Shown one piece after another: positions 51,550 to 60,196 of a DNA stretch of 64,000 nt (the first letter of the stretch is position 1; each line of letters begins with the position of its first letter). The notes beneath the pieces were generated by a model that was not told where the DNA came from, ran no database searches, and saw only the letters and a program-made list of their open reading frames with translations. Source of the DNA: Mesorhizobium sp. INR15 (GTDB taxonomy: Bacteria; Pseudomonadota; Alphaproteobacteria; Rhizobiales; Rhizobiaceae); the NCBI RefSeq assembly GCF_015500075.1, contig NZ_CP045496.1, positions 4,350,001-4,414,000 of the forward strand, given 5' to 3'. Both the position numbers and the translations under genes were made by a program.

Positions 51550-52983
51550 CTAGAAGCTGAAGCGGATTGCAGCCACCGCCTGGGGCGGTATGACCAGGTC
51601 GAGCTTCAGCACATGGCCGTCCATCGTAAAGGCGACCGCCTCTTCCTCCAGTTGCGAAGCCTCGTTCAGGGCGGCGAGATTTTCACCATTTGGATATTTT
51701 GGCTTGCCGAGCAGTTCCCAACGGCGTTTCGCGTTGGCGTGGTCAACGTCAATGCGCTGGATGGTCGCTTTGGTCATCGGCTCGGGGCAGGTCATGGTAA
51801 AAGAGACCTTCTCATCACCGATATCGTGACGGGGCAGGGCGAAGTTCGTCAGCATCAGCGTTGCCCCTCTTTCACCGCGCACGGGCCAGGCATCGACCGT
51901 TTCGTGTGATCCGCCGACAGGCAGCATCTCGGTTCCCAACCCATGTAGCAACTGGTAGGCGCGGAAGGACGGCTTGGCGATGCCTTGTATGGTCATCAGT
52001 CCGAATCCGCCCTGGAAAGGAACTGATGGAAAATAATTTTCCTCGAAGAGGTCCGAAAATGTCCAATAGCTGTAGCCCTCGACCAGCGTGTTGGCCTCGA
52101 GCACAGTCTTGACGATGAAGGCAGCCGCGTAGGGGTCGTCGTGCATGAAATCGCGCGGGTTCGAGGAGGTGCACCATTCCGTGTAATAGACTGGAAGCCG
52201 GCCGGCTTTCTTGCGCACGTCACGTGCCTGGTCCCGCAGCACGCTGCGTTTGCTAGCGGCAAGCTGGGCCTCGGTGTCGTCGCCTGGATTGCCGAATGCG
52301 TCGGTAGGGTAGTGGTGCGTGCTGATGAAGTCGACCGGCAGCTTGTTTGATTTGCAGAATGCCAGGAAGTCGTCGATCCATGCATTTGCCGCAGTGGCCG
52401 GGCCGCCGACTTTCAGCTTTCCGTCGACCGATTTGATGGCTTCGACGGTGTACCGGTAGAGTTCGAAATAGTCCGATTGTTTGCCAGACCCGAAAGCCTT
52501 GAGATTAGGTTCGTTCCAGACTTCGAAAAACCATTGCCGAACCTCGGCCAGACCGTAGCGTTCGACCCAATGCTCCACCAGGTTGCGAATGAGAACGGAC
52601 CACTGCGCTGGATCGCGCGGCTTGGTGATGTTGGCGCGGTAATGGAACTGTGTCTCATCTCCTGACGCCAGCGCCGTCGGCATGAAGCTGAGCTCGACAA
52701 ACGGCCTCATACCAATCGACAGCAAAAAGTCGAAAACCTGGTCGGCATTGAAGAACGAATAGATGAATTCTCCACCCTGCTCGATCAGTGTTCCCATGTC
52801 ATCGTCCAGGATGCCGTGAAAGCGCGCATGCCGCATGCCGAGCTCGTCATGTGCGCGTTTGAGCTGCGCTTGCCAATCGGCCCGCAGCCCGAGCGTCGCA
52901 TGGCCGCTTCCGATTGTGTGTTCCCAGAAGTGCGGCAAGGGCGTCGATCGCGCGCCGAGATCCCCGGAAAAGTTCACAACCAT
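51550..52983 (-). CDS. GH39 family glycosidase (beta-xylosidase-like)
   Basis: A 477-residue TIM-barrel glycosidase. General acid/base E158 lies in EVWNEPN and the nucleophile E269 in YYTEWCTS. A C-terminal beta domain follows from about 360. GH39 members cleave xylosides or iduronides; this cannot be decided here. The start at 52983 was preferred to an upstream start overlapping the SDR gene, and AAGGA is eleven bases ahead. No signal peptide, so its sugar must be imported, but no transporter is nearby. Confidence 0.87.
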   Translation of the reverse strand: MVVNFSGDLGARSTPLPHFWEHTIGSGHATLGLRADWQAQLKRAHDELGMRHARFHGILDDDMGTLIEQGGEFIYSFFNADQVFDFLLSIGMRPFVELSFMPTALASGDETQFHYRANITKPRDPAQWSVLIRNLVEHWVERYGLAEVRQWFFEVWNEPNLKAFGSGKQSDYFELYRYTVEAIKSVDGKLKVGGPATAANAWIDDFLAFCKSNKLPVDFISTHHYPTDAFGNPGDDTEAQLAASKRSVLRDQARDVRKKAGRLPVYYTEWCTSSNPRDFMHDDPYAAAFIVKTVLEANTLVEGYSYWTFSDLFEENYFPSVPFQGGFGLMTIQGIAKPSFRAYQLLHGLGTEMLPVGGSHETVDAWPVRGERGATLMLTNFALPRHDIGDEKVSFTMTCPEPMTKATIQRIDVDHANAKRRWELLGKPKYPNGENLAALNEASQLEEEAVAFTMDGHVLKLDLVIPPQAVAAIRFSF

Positions 52984-53005
52984 GATCGGAATTTCCTTTC
53001 TCGGT

Positions 53006-53815
53006 TCAGCCGCCAGTAGCAAAACCTGGATATAAGGTCATGCCGCCGTCCACGAACAGTGTCGTGCCGATCACATAGTCGGACTCGTCGGACGCCAGCC
53101 ACACTGCGGCCCTGGCGATATCTTCCGGCTCGCCTATGCGGCCATAGGGGATCAGCGTGAGCAAAGACTTGAGCGCTTCGGCCGTGCTCCAGGCCGACGT
53201 GTTGATTGGCGTTCGGACCGCTCCCGGCGCGATAGCGTTGACACGGATGCCCTTGGGCGCGAGTTCTTGCGCCATACTCTCCATCAAAAGCTTGATACCG
53301 CCTTTCGACGTGGCGTAGTTGGCATGGCCGGCCCAGGGGATGACCTGATGGACCGAGCTCATGCAGATAATCTTGCCGGCGGCGCGCGAAACGGACGGTA
53401 CAACACCGCGTCGAAGAAATTCCCGTGTCGCGGCCTGCGCGCAAAGGAATTGCCCCGTCAAATTGACATCGAGAACCTTGCTCCACTTTTCCAGCGTCAT
53501 CTCGGTAAAGGGAGCGTCCTGTTGCAGGCCGGCATTCGCAACGAGAATGTCGAGTGTGCCAAACTCTTCGATCGCTCTGGCAAACATCGCATCGACTTCG
53601 CTCGGGCTGGAAACGTCGGCTTGCAAGGCAATGGCATTCGCTCCGCCAGCGCGAATTGTATCGACAACCTCCGTTGCGGCGTCCTTATCTGTCTCATAGT
53701 TGATGACAACGTCCGCGCCCGCCACACCCAGAGCTATCGCGACACCTTTTCCGATCCCGGAATTGGCGCCCGTTACGAGCGCTTTTTGACCCGCCAGCGG
53801 TTTCGGAAAAGTCAT
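53006..53815 (-). CDS. SDR-family oxidoreductase
   Basis: A 269-residue short-chain dehydrogenase: TGANSGIG cofactor motif at 15-22, NAG at 94-96, catalytic Ser 153/154, Tyr167 and Lys171 (YATSK), and C-terminal VDGGMTLYP. The overall pattern is like glucose 1-dehydrogenases. It starts the four-gene minus-strand set with GH39, GH144 and the flavoprotein, suggesting sugar oxidation after hydrolysis. NAD or NADP preference not clear. Confidence 0.9.
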   Translation of the reverse strand: MTFPKPLAGQKALVTGANSGIGKGVAIALGVAGADVVINYETDKDAATEVVDTIRAGGANAIALQADVSSPSEVDAMFARAIEEFGTLDILVANAGLQQDAPFTEMTLEKWSKVLDVNLTGQFLCAQAATREFLRRGVVPSVSRAAGKIICMSSVHQVIPWAGHANYATSKGGIKLLMESMAQELAPKGIRVNAIAPGAVRTPINTSAWSTAEALKSLLTLIPYGRIGEPEDIARAAVWLASDESDYVIGTTLFVDGGMTLYPGFATGG

Positions 53816-54157
53816 TCGGAATTCTTGCTCGCATTGAGATGGACGTACGTCGCCAACTCAACGCGCTGGCGCCACTTTCGTCCGACACTAGATATCCGTG
53901 CGGCAATCGGACACATCATTCCGAGCCGCAGTCAGTTCAGTCGATGTCGAGGTGCTTTGGTGCCTGGGCGCATCTTGTAGATGCTGGTTGCGAAGCGGGG
54001 TGCATTCCGAGGCATAGCGCGCGGCCTTATCAATCACTGGTGAAGGTGTGAAGATCATGCCAAAAGACACCAACCGCCTGTCGTCTCAGTGTAACGGCGC
54101 ATCCTTCTGCGGCTTTCAGCCCAGTTTCCGCCGTTGCCTCTGGAAAACCGCTCTAAA
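53816..54157. other. 342-base gap
   Basis: I see no gene with family support and no FNR-type box. It should hold the promoter of the SDR operon and the 3 prime end of the DUF982 transcript. Confidence 0.4.
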
Positions 54158-54403
54158 TCACTCAACAAGAATACGTGCTTCCCTCGCAGCCTCGACGAAG
54201 GCGTCTCTGGCGATGTCGGCTGAAATGCCACCGTTCATGGCTTGGCGACAGGCCCGAAGTGCCGCTCGATGCTTGGCGCTTCCTCCATCTCGCCAGTGGT
54301 TGGTGAGAAGCTCAACGGCTTGTTCAACGTTGGACAGGTTGCGAATATCGCCAGAAATTCCAGTGGAAACTGGAACAGGCTTGGAAAACCACGCGTGATA
54401 CAT
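54158..54403 (-). CDS. DUF982 protein
   Basis: An 81-residue protein of the DUF982 type, small proteins almost confined to rhizobia: FSKPVPVSTG, NVEQAVELLTNHWRDGGSAKHRAALRAC, ISADIARDAFVEAAREA. GAGG lies seven bases before ATG 54403; an ATG five codons earlier is also possible. Function unknown. It lies just downstream of the MarR gene on the same strand. Confidence 0.8.
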   Translation of the reverse strand: MYHAWFSKPVPVSTGISGDIRNLSNVEQAVELLTNHWRDGGSAKHRAALRACRQAMNGGISADIARDAFVEAAREARILVE

Positions 54404-54435
54404 AGCATCGCCTCGCACTTCTGGAATAACGAAGA

Positions 54436-54888
54436 TTATTTCGGGAGTTCATGACCGGCCTTCCGCGCCAGCACACTTCTAAGCATTGGTTCGATACGTG
54501 AAAGCTCGTCGAGATGCGTGGCTGACAGTTCCGCAAGGCAGTCGTCGGCGCGCTCGGTCAGTTGCAGCAGCACGCGGCGGTGGTCTGCCTTATCCTGGTC
54601 CCTGACGACGAGCCCGGCCTCGCAAAGGCGGTTGACCAGTTCCACGGTACTATGGTGGCGGATGCGCAGGCGCTCCGCCAGATCGCCGATCGTCACCGGC
54701 CCGCCTCCAGGAAAGCCCTTGATGGCCAGCAGCGCCTGATGCTGGCGCGCGGTCAGGCCGGCATCCTCGGCCTGGACCTGGCTGAATTCGAGGAAGCAGC
54801 GGATCAGGTAGCGGAACTCGGACAGCCGCTGGTAGTCGGCTTGTCCAATCGTTGCCCGCCGCTTCTGCGGGTCTGATCTGTCGGACAT
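54436..54888 (-). CDS. MarR-family regulator
   Basis: A 150-residue winged-helix repressor: AGLTARQHQALLAIKGFP, TIGDLAERLRIRHHSTVELVNRLCEAGLV and DHRRVLLQLTERADDCL are MarR helices and wing. AAGGAA lies before ATG 54888; the open frame continues to 55029 but covers the promoter. It diverges from the CLC channel, and a perfect 15-base palindrome lies between. Probable local repressor with small-molecule ligand unknown. Confidence 0.87.
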   Translation of the reverse strand: MSDRSDPQKRRATIGQADYQRLSEFRYLIRCFLEFSQVQAEDAGLTARQHQALLAIKGFPGGGPVTIGDLAERLRIRHHSTVELVNRLCEAGLVVRDQDKADHRRVLLQLTERADDCLAELSATHLDELSRIEPMLRSVLARKAGHELPK

Positions 54889-54928
54889 CGGTTCCTTTCT
54901 GAGGGCTAAAAACACTCTTGAATATTTA

Positions 54929-54943
54929 TATCGTATTACGATA
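54929..54943. promoter_or_regulatory. MarR operator candidate
   Basis: TATCGTATTACGATA, a perfect inverted repeat of seven-base arms with one central base, lies between the MarR gene and the CLC channel in AT-rich DNA (54915-54945). Size suits a MarR dimer. Confidence 0.7.
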
Positions 54944-55028
54944 CAGAGCAAGGTGACAAATGCGGCTGGCCTGTTCGTCCATGCTGCATATCCGAGATAC
55001 GGCACGCCGTCAGAAAGCAGAGCTTGCA

Positions 55029-56831
55029 ATGAAATCCGACCACGCCAAACCCGCCCATCTCCGTGATTTCACGACCGATGCGAGAGTGCTCACCATAGCA
55101 GCCATTGCCGTCGTGGTTGGGACGGCAGCGGTATTCGCGGGCATCGGCCTTTTGAAACTGATCCGGCTTGCCACCAACATCGCCTATTTTGGCCAGTTCT
55201 CGCTCGCTGATCTCAAATTGCAGGATACGCCGCTTGGCTATGCCGCCGTCATCGTTCCGGTCATCGGCGCGTTGATCATCGGCATCATGGCGCGCTTCGG
55301 CAGCGAGAAAATCCGCGGGCACGGAATTCCCGAAGCCATCGAGGCGATCCTGCTCGGACGCTCCAAGCTTGATGCCAAGGTGGCGATCCTGAAGCCTCTG
55401 TCGTCGGCGATCTCGATCGGCTCAGGCGGACCGTTCGGCGCCGAAGGGCCGATCATCATGACCGGTGGTGCCATCGGTTCGCTGATCGCCCAGATGCTGC
55501 CGGTCAGCGACAACGAACGCAAGACGTTGCTGGTGGCGGGTGCCGCGGCCGGCATGACCACCGTATTCGGAACACCGATCGCCGCCATCATGCTGGCGGT
55601 GGAATTGCTGCTGTTCGAATGGACGCCGCGCAGCTTCATTCCTGTTGCCGTCGCTGCCATCATTGCCGAGGTCGAGCGCACCATGCTGCACCTTCCCGGA
55701 CCGATATTTCCGTTTCAGGGCGGCATGGAGGTGTCCTTTGTCGGCCTTGCCGGCTGGGTCGCGATCGGTGTTGCCGCCGGCCTGCTGTCAGGATTGCTCA
55801 CCCAGATGGTCTATGCCTGCGAGGACGGTTTCCAGAAACTGCCCATCCACTGGATGTGGTGGCCGATGCTCGGCGGTCTGGTGGTCGGCATTGGCGGGCT
55901 GATCGAACCACAGGCGCTCGGCGTCGGTTATGACAACATCGCCAACATGCTGGACGGACGCACGATAGCCACCGCCGCACTCATCCTGCTTGTGGTGAAG
56001 GCCATCATCTGGTCGGTGGCGCTGGGGTCGGGAACGTCAGGCGGCGTGCTGGCGCCGCTGCTGATCATGGGTGGCGCGATGGGCGCGGTGCTTGCCGGGT
56101 TCCTGCCTGCTGCCGATCCAGGCTTCTGGGCGCTGCTGGCGATGTCGGCGACGATGGGCGGGACGATGCGCGCTCCGCTCACCGCCACCTTCTTCGCAGT
56201 CGAGCTGACCGGCAACACCCATGTCCTGCTGCCGCTGATCGCGGCTTGCGCGACAGCGCATGCGGTGACCGTGCTGTTGATGAAGCGCTCGATCCTGACC
56301 GAGAAGATCGCCAGAAGGGGGCATCATCTGGTGCGAGAGTATCGCGTCGATCCCTTCGCGTTGACCAGGGTGCGCGAAGTGATGACGGCTAAAGTCGAGA
56401 GCGTGCCGGCGACGATGACGTTGCATGGCGCCGCGGCCTTCCTGACCGCGCCCGAGACGCGGCATCCCAGTTTTCCCGTGGTGAATTCGCAGGGGCATGT
56501 GATCGGCCTCATCGACCCGCCGGCTATCCTGCGCTGGAGGCGTGCCGGCAAGCACCGCACGACGATGCTCGGCGAACTGCTGGCCGGGAGCAAGGTCACG
56601 GTAGCGTACCCCGATGAATATCTCGAAGGCCTGTCCGACAAGCTGCTGACGGCCAATGTGTCTCATCTTCCAGTGGTGGCGCGCGAAGACGCGCAACTGG
56701 TCGGCTATGTCGGCTGGAAGGACCTTATGCGCGTCCGGTCGAACAAACTGGCTGAGGAGCACGATCGCTCAACCTTGCTGGGATTTGGCGCCCGTCGCCG
56801 GAAATCACTTGGCGTCGCGAATGATCTTTGA
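55029..56831 (+). CDS. CLC chloride channel/antiporter with CBS domains
   Basis: A 600-residue CLC protein. Ion-pathway motifs are GSGGPFGAEGP (the usual GxEGP gating glutamate is kept) and GTSGGVLAPLL. Helices extend from about 20 to 430, followed by two CBS motifs (VREVMTAKVESVPATM and the segment VTVAYPDEYLEGLSDKL). ATG 55029 was chosen by homology; the frame opens at 54960 within the operator region. The intact glutamate suggests Cl-/H+ exchange or a gated channel. It diverges from MarR. Confidence 0.9.
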   Translation: MKSDHAKPAHLRDFTTDARVLTIAAIAVVVGTAAVFAGIGLLKLIRLATNIAYFGQFSLADLKLQDTPLGYAAVIVPVIGALIIGIMARFGSEKIRGHGIPEAIEAILLGRSKLDAKVAILKPLSSAISIGSGGPFGAEGPIIMTGGAIGSLIAQMLPVSDNERKTLLVAGAAAGMTTVFGTPIAAIMLAVELLLFEWTPRSFIPVAVAAIIAEVERTMLHLPGPIFPFQGGMEVSFVGLAGWVAIGVAAGLLSGLLTQMVYACEDGFQKLPIHWMWWPMLGGLVVGIGGLIEPQALGVGYDNIANMLDGRTIATAALILLVVKAIIWSVALGSGTSGGVLAPLLIMGGAMGAVLAGFLPAADPGFWALLAMSATMGGTMRAPLTATFFAVELTGNTHVLLPLIAACATAHAVTVLLMKRSILTEKIARRGHHLVREYRVDPFALTRVREVMTAKVESVPATMTLHGAAAFLTAPETRHPSFPVVNSQGHVIGLIDPPAILRWRRAGKHRTTMLGELLAGSKVTVAYPDEYLEGLSDKLLTANVSHLPVVAREDAQLVGYVGWKDLMRVRSNKLAEEHDRSTLLGFGARRRKSLGVANDL

Positions 56832-56913
56832 CCTCGCACGATTTTCTGGAACCACGATGTCATTAGCTGCTTTAGTCTGAAACAGATGGACTTTTAAGAC
56901 CAGTGTTAACCCC

Positions 56914-57135
56914 ATGACGGATAAATATGAAATCGGCGATCGGGTGAGTTGGAATTCAGAGGCCGGGCGTGTCAGTGGCACGATCATCGGTAAGCACACG
57001 CGCGATTTCGATGTCCATGGCTATACACATCATGCGAGTCCAGACGATCCGCAATATGAAATAAAGAGCAGCAAGACCGAGCATGTTGCCTTCCACAAGG
57101 GCTCGGCACTGACAAAGGTGTCGCCTCGGCGATGA
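56914..57135 (+). CDS. DUF2945 small protein
   Basis: A 73-residue protein: YEIGDRVSWNSEAGRVSGTII, DFDVHGYTHHASPDDPQYEIKS and AFHKGSALTKV are the DUF2945/HVA1 Tudor-like pattern. No signal. Its stop overlaps the ATG of the cytochrome b-molybdopterin protein (57132-57135), so they are cotranslated. Function unknown. Confidence 0.85.
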   Translation: MTDKYEIGDRVSWNSEAGRVSGTIIGKHTRDFDVHGYTHHASPDDPQYEIKSSKTEHVAFHKGSALTKVSPRR

Positions 57136-58880
57136 CGGAAAATCGTCGGCGAGGCTCACCAAAAACGACTGCCTCTGAACCGCTCCGCACCCACCTCAGT
57201 GGCGCCGATGACAGCTTGGTCGTGGGTCGCTGGATGCAGCCGCAAAAGGCGATCGTCCCCCGTATCCGGATTGGCCGACGCTGGTTCAACACCCTATGGG
57301 CTATTCCAATTGGAGCCGCCGCGCTGCTGTGTCTGATCGCGCTCGCTCAAAGTTTGCGCGAGTTGCCCATGATGGCTGCCTTCATCCGAGAGCATCCTGG
57401 CATCGCGCAGTCCGCGCCGTCGGTCGCTTCTGGGTTCCCGTGGTGGCTGCAACTCCAGCATTTCCTGAACATGCTCTTCATGTTGTTTATTATGCGGGCC
57501 GGCCTGCAGATATTGGCCGACCATCCGCGACTCTATTGGGCGAGAGATTGCACGCCTGGAACGGACTGGTTTCGCTTTCAGACGCCGGTGCCAGAAGGAC
57601 GTATATGGACAGCCAAGGACGATTCGGTCAGCCTGCCAAAATGGCTGGGGATCCCCGGCCTGCGCCATACACTCGGACTGGCACGATGGTGGCATTTCTC
57701 AGTCAATCTACTGTGGCTCGTCAACGGTGTCGCGTTCTACGCCTTGCTGTTTTCCACGGATCAATGGCGGCGGCTGGTGCCACTGACCTGGGAGGTGTTT
57801 CCGGCAGCACTTTCGACGGCGATCCAGTACGCCTCGCTGAACTTCCCGGTCGATGAAGGCTGGACACGCTACAATGGCCTGCAGCAGCTCACCTATTTCA
57901 TCACCGTGTTCGTCGCCGCGCCCGTCTCGATCGGTACCGGTCTGATGCAGTCGCCGGCGATCTCCAATGCGCTGGGCTGGTTCGGCAGACTGTTCAATCG
58001 TCAGGCAATGCGATCAGTCCACTTTATCTCGTTCGCCTGGTTCGTGATCTTCATCTTGGCGCATGGTGTCATGGTGTTCATCACCGGCATCAGGCAGAAC
58101 ACCAATCACATGTTCAAAGGCGTCGACAACGCGTCTTGGGCGGGATTTCCGTTGTTCGTGCTTGCGATGGCTACCCTCATTGCGGTTTGGCTGGTCGTAT
58201 CGCCCTTGACCATCCGCCACGCCCGCTTGGTCCAGCGCGCCGGGCGATTGGTGATCGGCTGGCTCATGAGGTTGGGCGAGGGGTGGGACCCACGCTCCCA
58301 GCTCACGGAAAAAGACATATCACCCTTCTTCTGGCCGAACGGCACGATGCCAAAGTCAAAGGAGTTCGGCGAGTTGGCTGCGGACGGTTTCGTCAACTAT
58401 CGTCTGCGCATCAGTGGCCTGGTCGAGCGCCCGCAGGACCTATCGCTGGCCACGCTCAAGGCGATGAGGAAGCAGGAACAGATCACGACGCATTTTTGCA
58501 TTCAGGGTTGGTCGGGTGTCGCCAAATGGGGTGGGGTTCCCATGCGCTACATCCTGAATTTGGTGAAACCGATGCCGCAAGCCCGCTACGTCGTATTCTA
58601 TTCACTGGCAGATGGCGCCGATGGCGGACGCTACTACGACGTACACAGCATCGAGAACATGCGCCACGCACTCACGCTCCTGGCGTACGAAATGAACGGC
58701 GCGCCGTTGAATGTGCTCCACGGCGCGCCCTTGCGGCTGCGTTGTGAAAACGAACTCGGCTTCAAAATGGTCAAGTGGATCACAGCCATCGAGTTTGTAG
58801 ACGACTTCGCCGATCTAGGCGCGGGCCAGGGCGGTTACAACGAAGACCATGAGTTCTACGGGAATCGGATGCCAATCTGA
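57132..58880 (+). CDS. Cytochrome b membrane domain fused to molybdopterin oxidoreductase
   Basis: A 582-residue fusion. Residues 50-365 form a di-haem cytochrome b-like membrane domain with candidate ligands H110, H188, H297 and H311. Residues 395-582 form a sulfite oxidase/YedY-like molybdopterin domain with Mo-ligand Cys456 in HFCIQGWS. No Tat or Sec signal precedes the Mo domain. It resembles a YedY/MsrP enzyme permanently attached to its membrane electron partner. Substrate unknown. Coupled to DUF2945. Confidence 0.87.
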   Translation: MTENRRRGSPKTTASEPLRTHLSGADDSLVVGRWMQPQKAIVPRIRIGRRWFNTLWAIPIGAAALLCLIALAQSLRELPMMAAFIREHPGIAQSAPSVASGFPWWLQLQHFLNMLFMLFIMRAGLQILADHPRLYWARDCTPGTDWFRFQTPVPEGRIWTAKDDSVSLPKWLGIPGLRHTLGLARWWHFSVNLLWLVNGVAFYALLFSTDQWRRLVPLTWEVFPAALSTAIQYASLNFPVDEGWTRYNGLQQLTYFITVFVAAPVSIGTGLMQSPAISNALGWFGRLFNRQAMRSVHFISFAWFVIFILAHGVMVFITGIRQNTNHMFKGVDNASWAGFPLFVLAMATLIAVWLVVSPLTIRHARLVQRAGRLVIGWLMRLGEGWDPRSQLTEKDISPFFWPNGTMPKSKEFGELAADGFVNYRLRISGLVERPQDLSLATLKAMRKQEQITTHFCIQGWSGVAKWGGVPMRYILNLVKPMPQARYVVFYSLADGADGGRYYDVHSIENMRHALTLLAYEMNGAPLNVLHGAPLRLRCENELGFKMVKWITAIEFVDDFADLGAGQGGYNEDHEFYGNRMPI

Positions 58881-59054
58881 TCGGCCAAGTCGATGCAGAT
58901 GATGCTTGTCGAACAAATGTTGCCACGCCCTGGCGGTTATCAAACCGCAGCCCGATGAGTGAAGCGGCTGCGCTCATGTCAGCACCCCATACTGTGATCT
59001 CTTCGTTGTGTGCGAACGCGGCGGCATCATCGGAGTCGTCACTCTCCTTTCGCC

Positions 59055-59312
59055 TCACCTCGGGGAGCCGTCTCGGTGTTTTCTGTTGGTGATTGAGAGC
59101 ATTGCCGCAGTGGTCCAGAAAACGGTCAGTGCCTCCACAACGCATCGGGTTTGCGTAAACGGCCCGGCAGACTGACGCATCGGGATTTGGCCTCCATCAT
59201 CCTCCCAGCGGGCAATGCAGGCACTATACGCCTGTTCGTTCTCTTCCAGCTTCGGGCGAGGTCGTTCGACCATGGATGGAAATACTTCAGAAAAGTCTTC
59301 AGCAGAAATCAT
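59055..59312 (-). CDS. Hypothetical protein, 85 residues
   Basis: From ATG 59312, with GGAG seven bases upstream. The N-terminal half has an acidic, charged pattern (SAEDFSEVFPSMVERPRPKLEENE) and a hydrophobic segment occurs at about 60-75 (VVEALTVFWTTAAML). No family recognised. The 174 bases between it and the preceding gene hold nothing I can support. Confidence 0.45.
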   Translation of the reverse strand: MISAEDFSEVFPSMVERPRPKLEENEQAYSACIARWEDDGGQIPMRQSAGPFTQTRCVVEALTVFWTTAAMLSITNRKHRDGSPR

Positions 59313-59359
59313 GGGGTGGTCTCCATTTGCGCATTTCAATCACGTGGACACAGTGGCCG

Positions 59360-59659
59360 TTACGCCGCCGCCCTGGTCGGATTGCGTGCGTATTGCGGCG
59401 TGCCGTTCGACGGTTTTGGAAAGGCCAACTCGACTTTTTGAGAGCCTATCCCGTCGATCACCTGTGGGATCTCACTGCGCAAGATTCCGATGTCCGCAAG
59501 CATTCTGTCGTCCAGGCGTTCAAGCTCAGCTACTGCCTTGCGCCGTTGGCGGCCTTCGAACGGAACCAGGATCAGCCAACGCAGGAATTCCAATTTTTTG
59601 GCTGCTCGCTGTCGGCGTGCCAAGCGGTTCTTCGTCTGTCTTGCCAGATGATCTGACAT
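59360..59659 (-). CDS. DUF1127 protein
   Basis: A 99-residue protein with a central DUF1127 motif: RRKAVAELERLDDRMLADIGILRSEIPQVI. It has a basic N-terminus (RLARRQRAAKK). DUF1127 proteins in alphaproteobacteria can bind RNA and affect small-RNA regulation. ATG 59659 has GGAG six bases ahead. The leader contains two tandem hairpin repeats (59699-59762). C-terminal extension of about 25 residues is unusual for the family. Confidence 0.83.
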   Translation of the reverse strand: MSDHLARQTKNRLARRQRAAKKLEFLRWLILVPFEGRQRRKAVAELERLDDRMLADIGILRSEIPQVIDGIGSQKVELAFPKPSNGTPQYARNPTRAAA

Positions 59660-59698
59660 GTCATGCTCCATTGTCGAAAATGTTGAGGTTGCCGCATC

Positions 59699-59762
59699 CA
59701 AGCAACGAAGTGGCACCCGCCAGTTGCTGACAAGCAACGAAGTGGCACCCGCCAGTTGCTGA
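59699..59762 (-). repeat. Two tandem 32-base hairpin repeats in the DUF1127 leader
   Basis: Units 59699-59730 and 59731-59762 are identical. Each forms nested stems on either strand: AGCAAC pairs with GTTGCT, and inside it TGGC pairs with GCCA around ACCC (plus) or GGGT (minus). They lie 40-103 bases upstream of the DUF1127 start. Confidence 0.8.
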
Positions 59763-60196
59763 GAGGCAGCTTCGTAGTGGACTGTTCGCAATCCATCGCC
59801 CGACCGACGAGAACGCGCCGTCCGGGTTTACTTTGATTGGTGATCAGGAATATTCTCCGAGCCGGGAGCGGACGATCGAGTCCGCTCCGCTCGGGGCTAG
59901 GAGCGGTTCAGCAACGAGCCTGCGCGAAGCAGGCGCCTCCTCTGGCGACTGAACAAGATCATGATCTCGATATGGTACTAACACTTGATCGTTCAATCCC
60001 ACGCTGGCTGCATGCGGCCTTTGGTCACGACATATTGCAAGAGTCGCGGGACTGCGGATTGTCGGCACTTTTGAAATAGTCGTTGTAGCCAACGCGGTGC
60101 CGGTTTCGAGGAACCCTGTGGATCGGTTACCGGTCGCGGTTGAAAAGCTACGCAACCCGCGCTGCGCAATTGAACATTGTCATACAATTCTCTCCT
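59763..60196. other. 434-base gap with a 9-base stem
   Basis: No supported gene. A strong inverted repeat, GGAGCGGAC-N6-GTCCGCTCC, is at 59865-59888. TTTGATTGGTGATCAGG near 59831 looks FNR-like but has wrong spacing. The gap separates DUF1127 and the MFS gene end. Confidence 0.5.

Noticed and set aside
53888..54073. A 61-codon minus-strand frame in the SDR-DUF982 gap
   Set aside because: No family similarity, no ribosome site, low-complexity Thr/Ser stretch.
59711..59728. Sigma-54-like TGGCAC..TTGCT in the hairpin repeats
   Set aside because: Spacing between the two elements is seven bases rather than five, and the bases are explained by the stem.
59831..59846. FNR-like TTGAT..ATCA
   Set aside because: Half-sites are separated by five bases instead of four and the end base differs.
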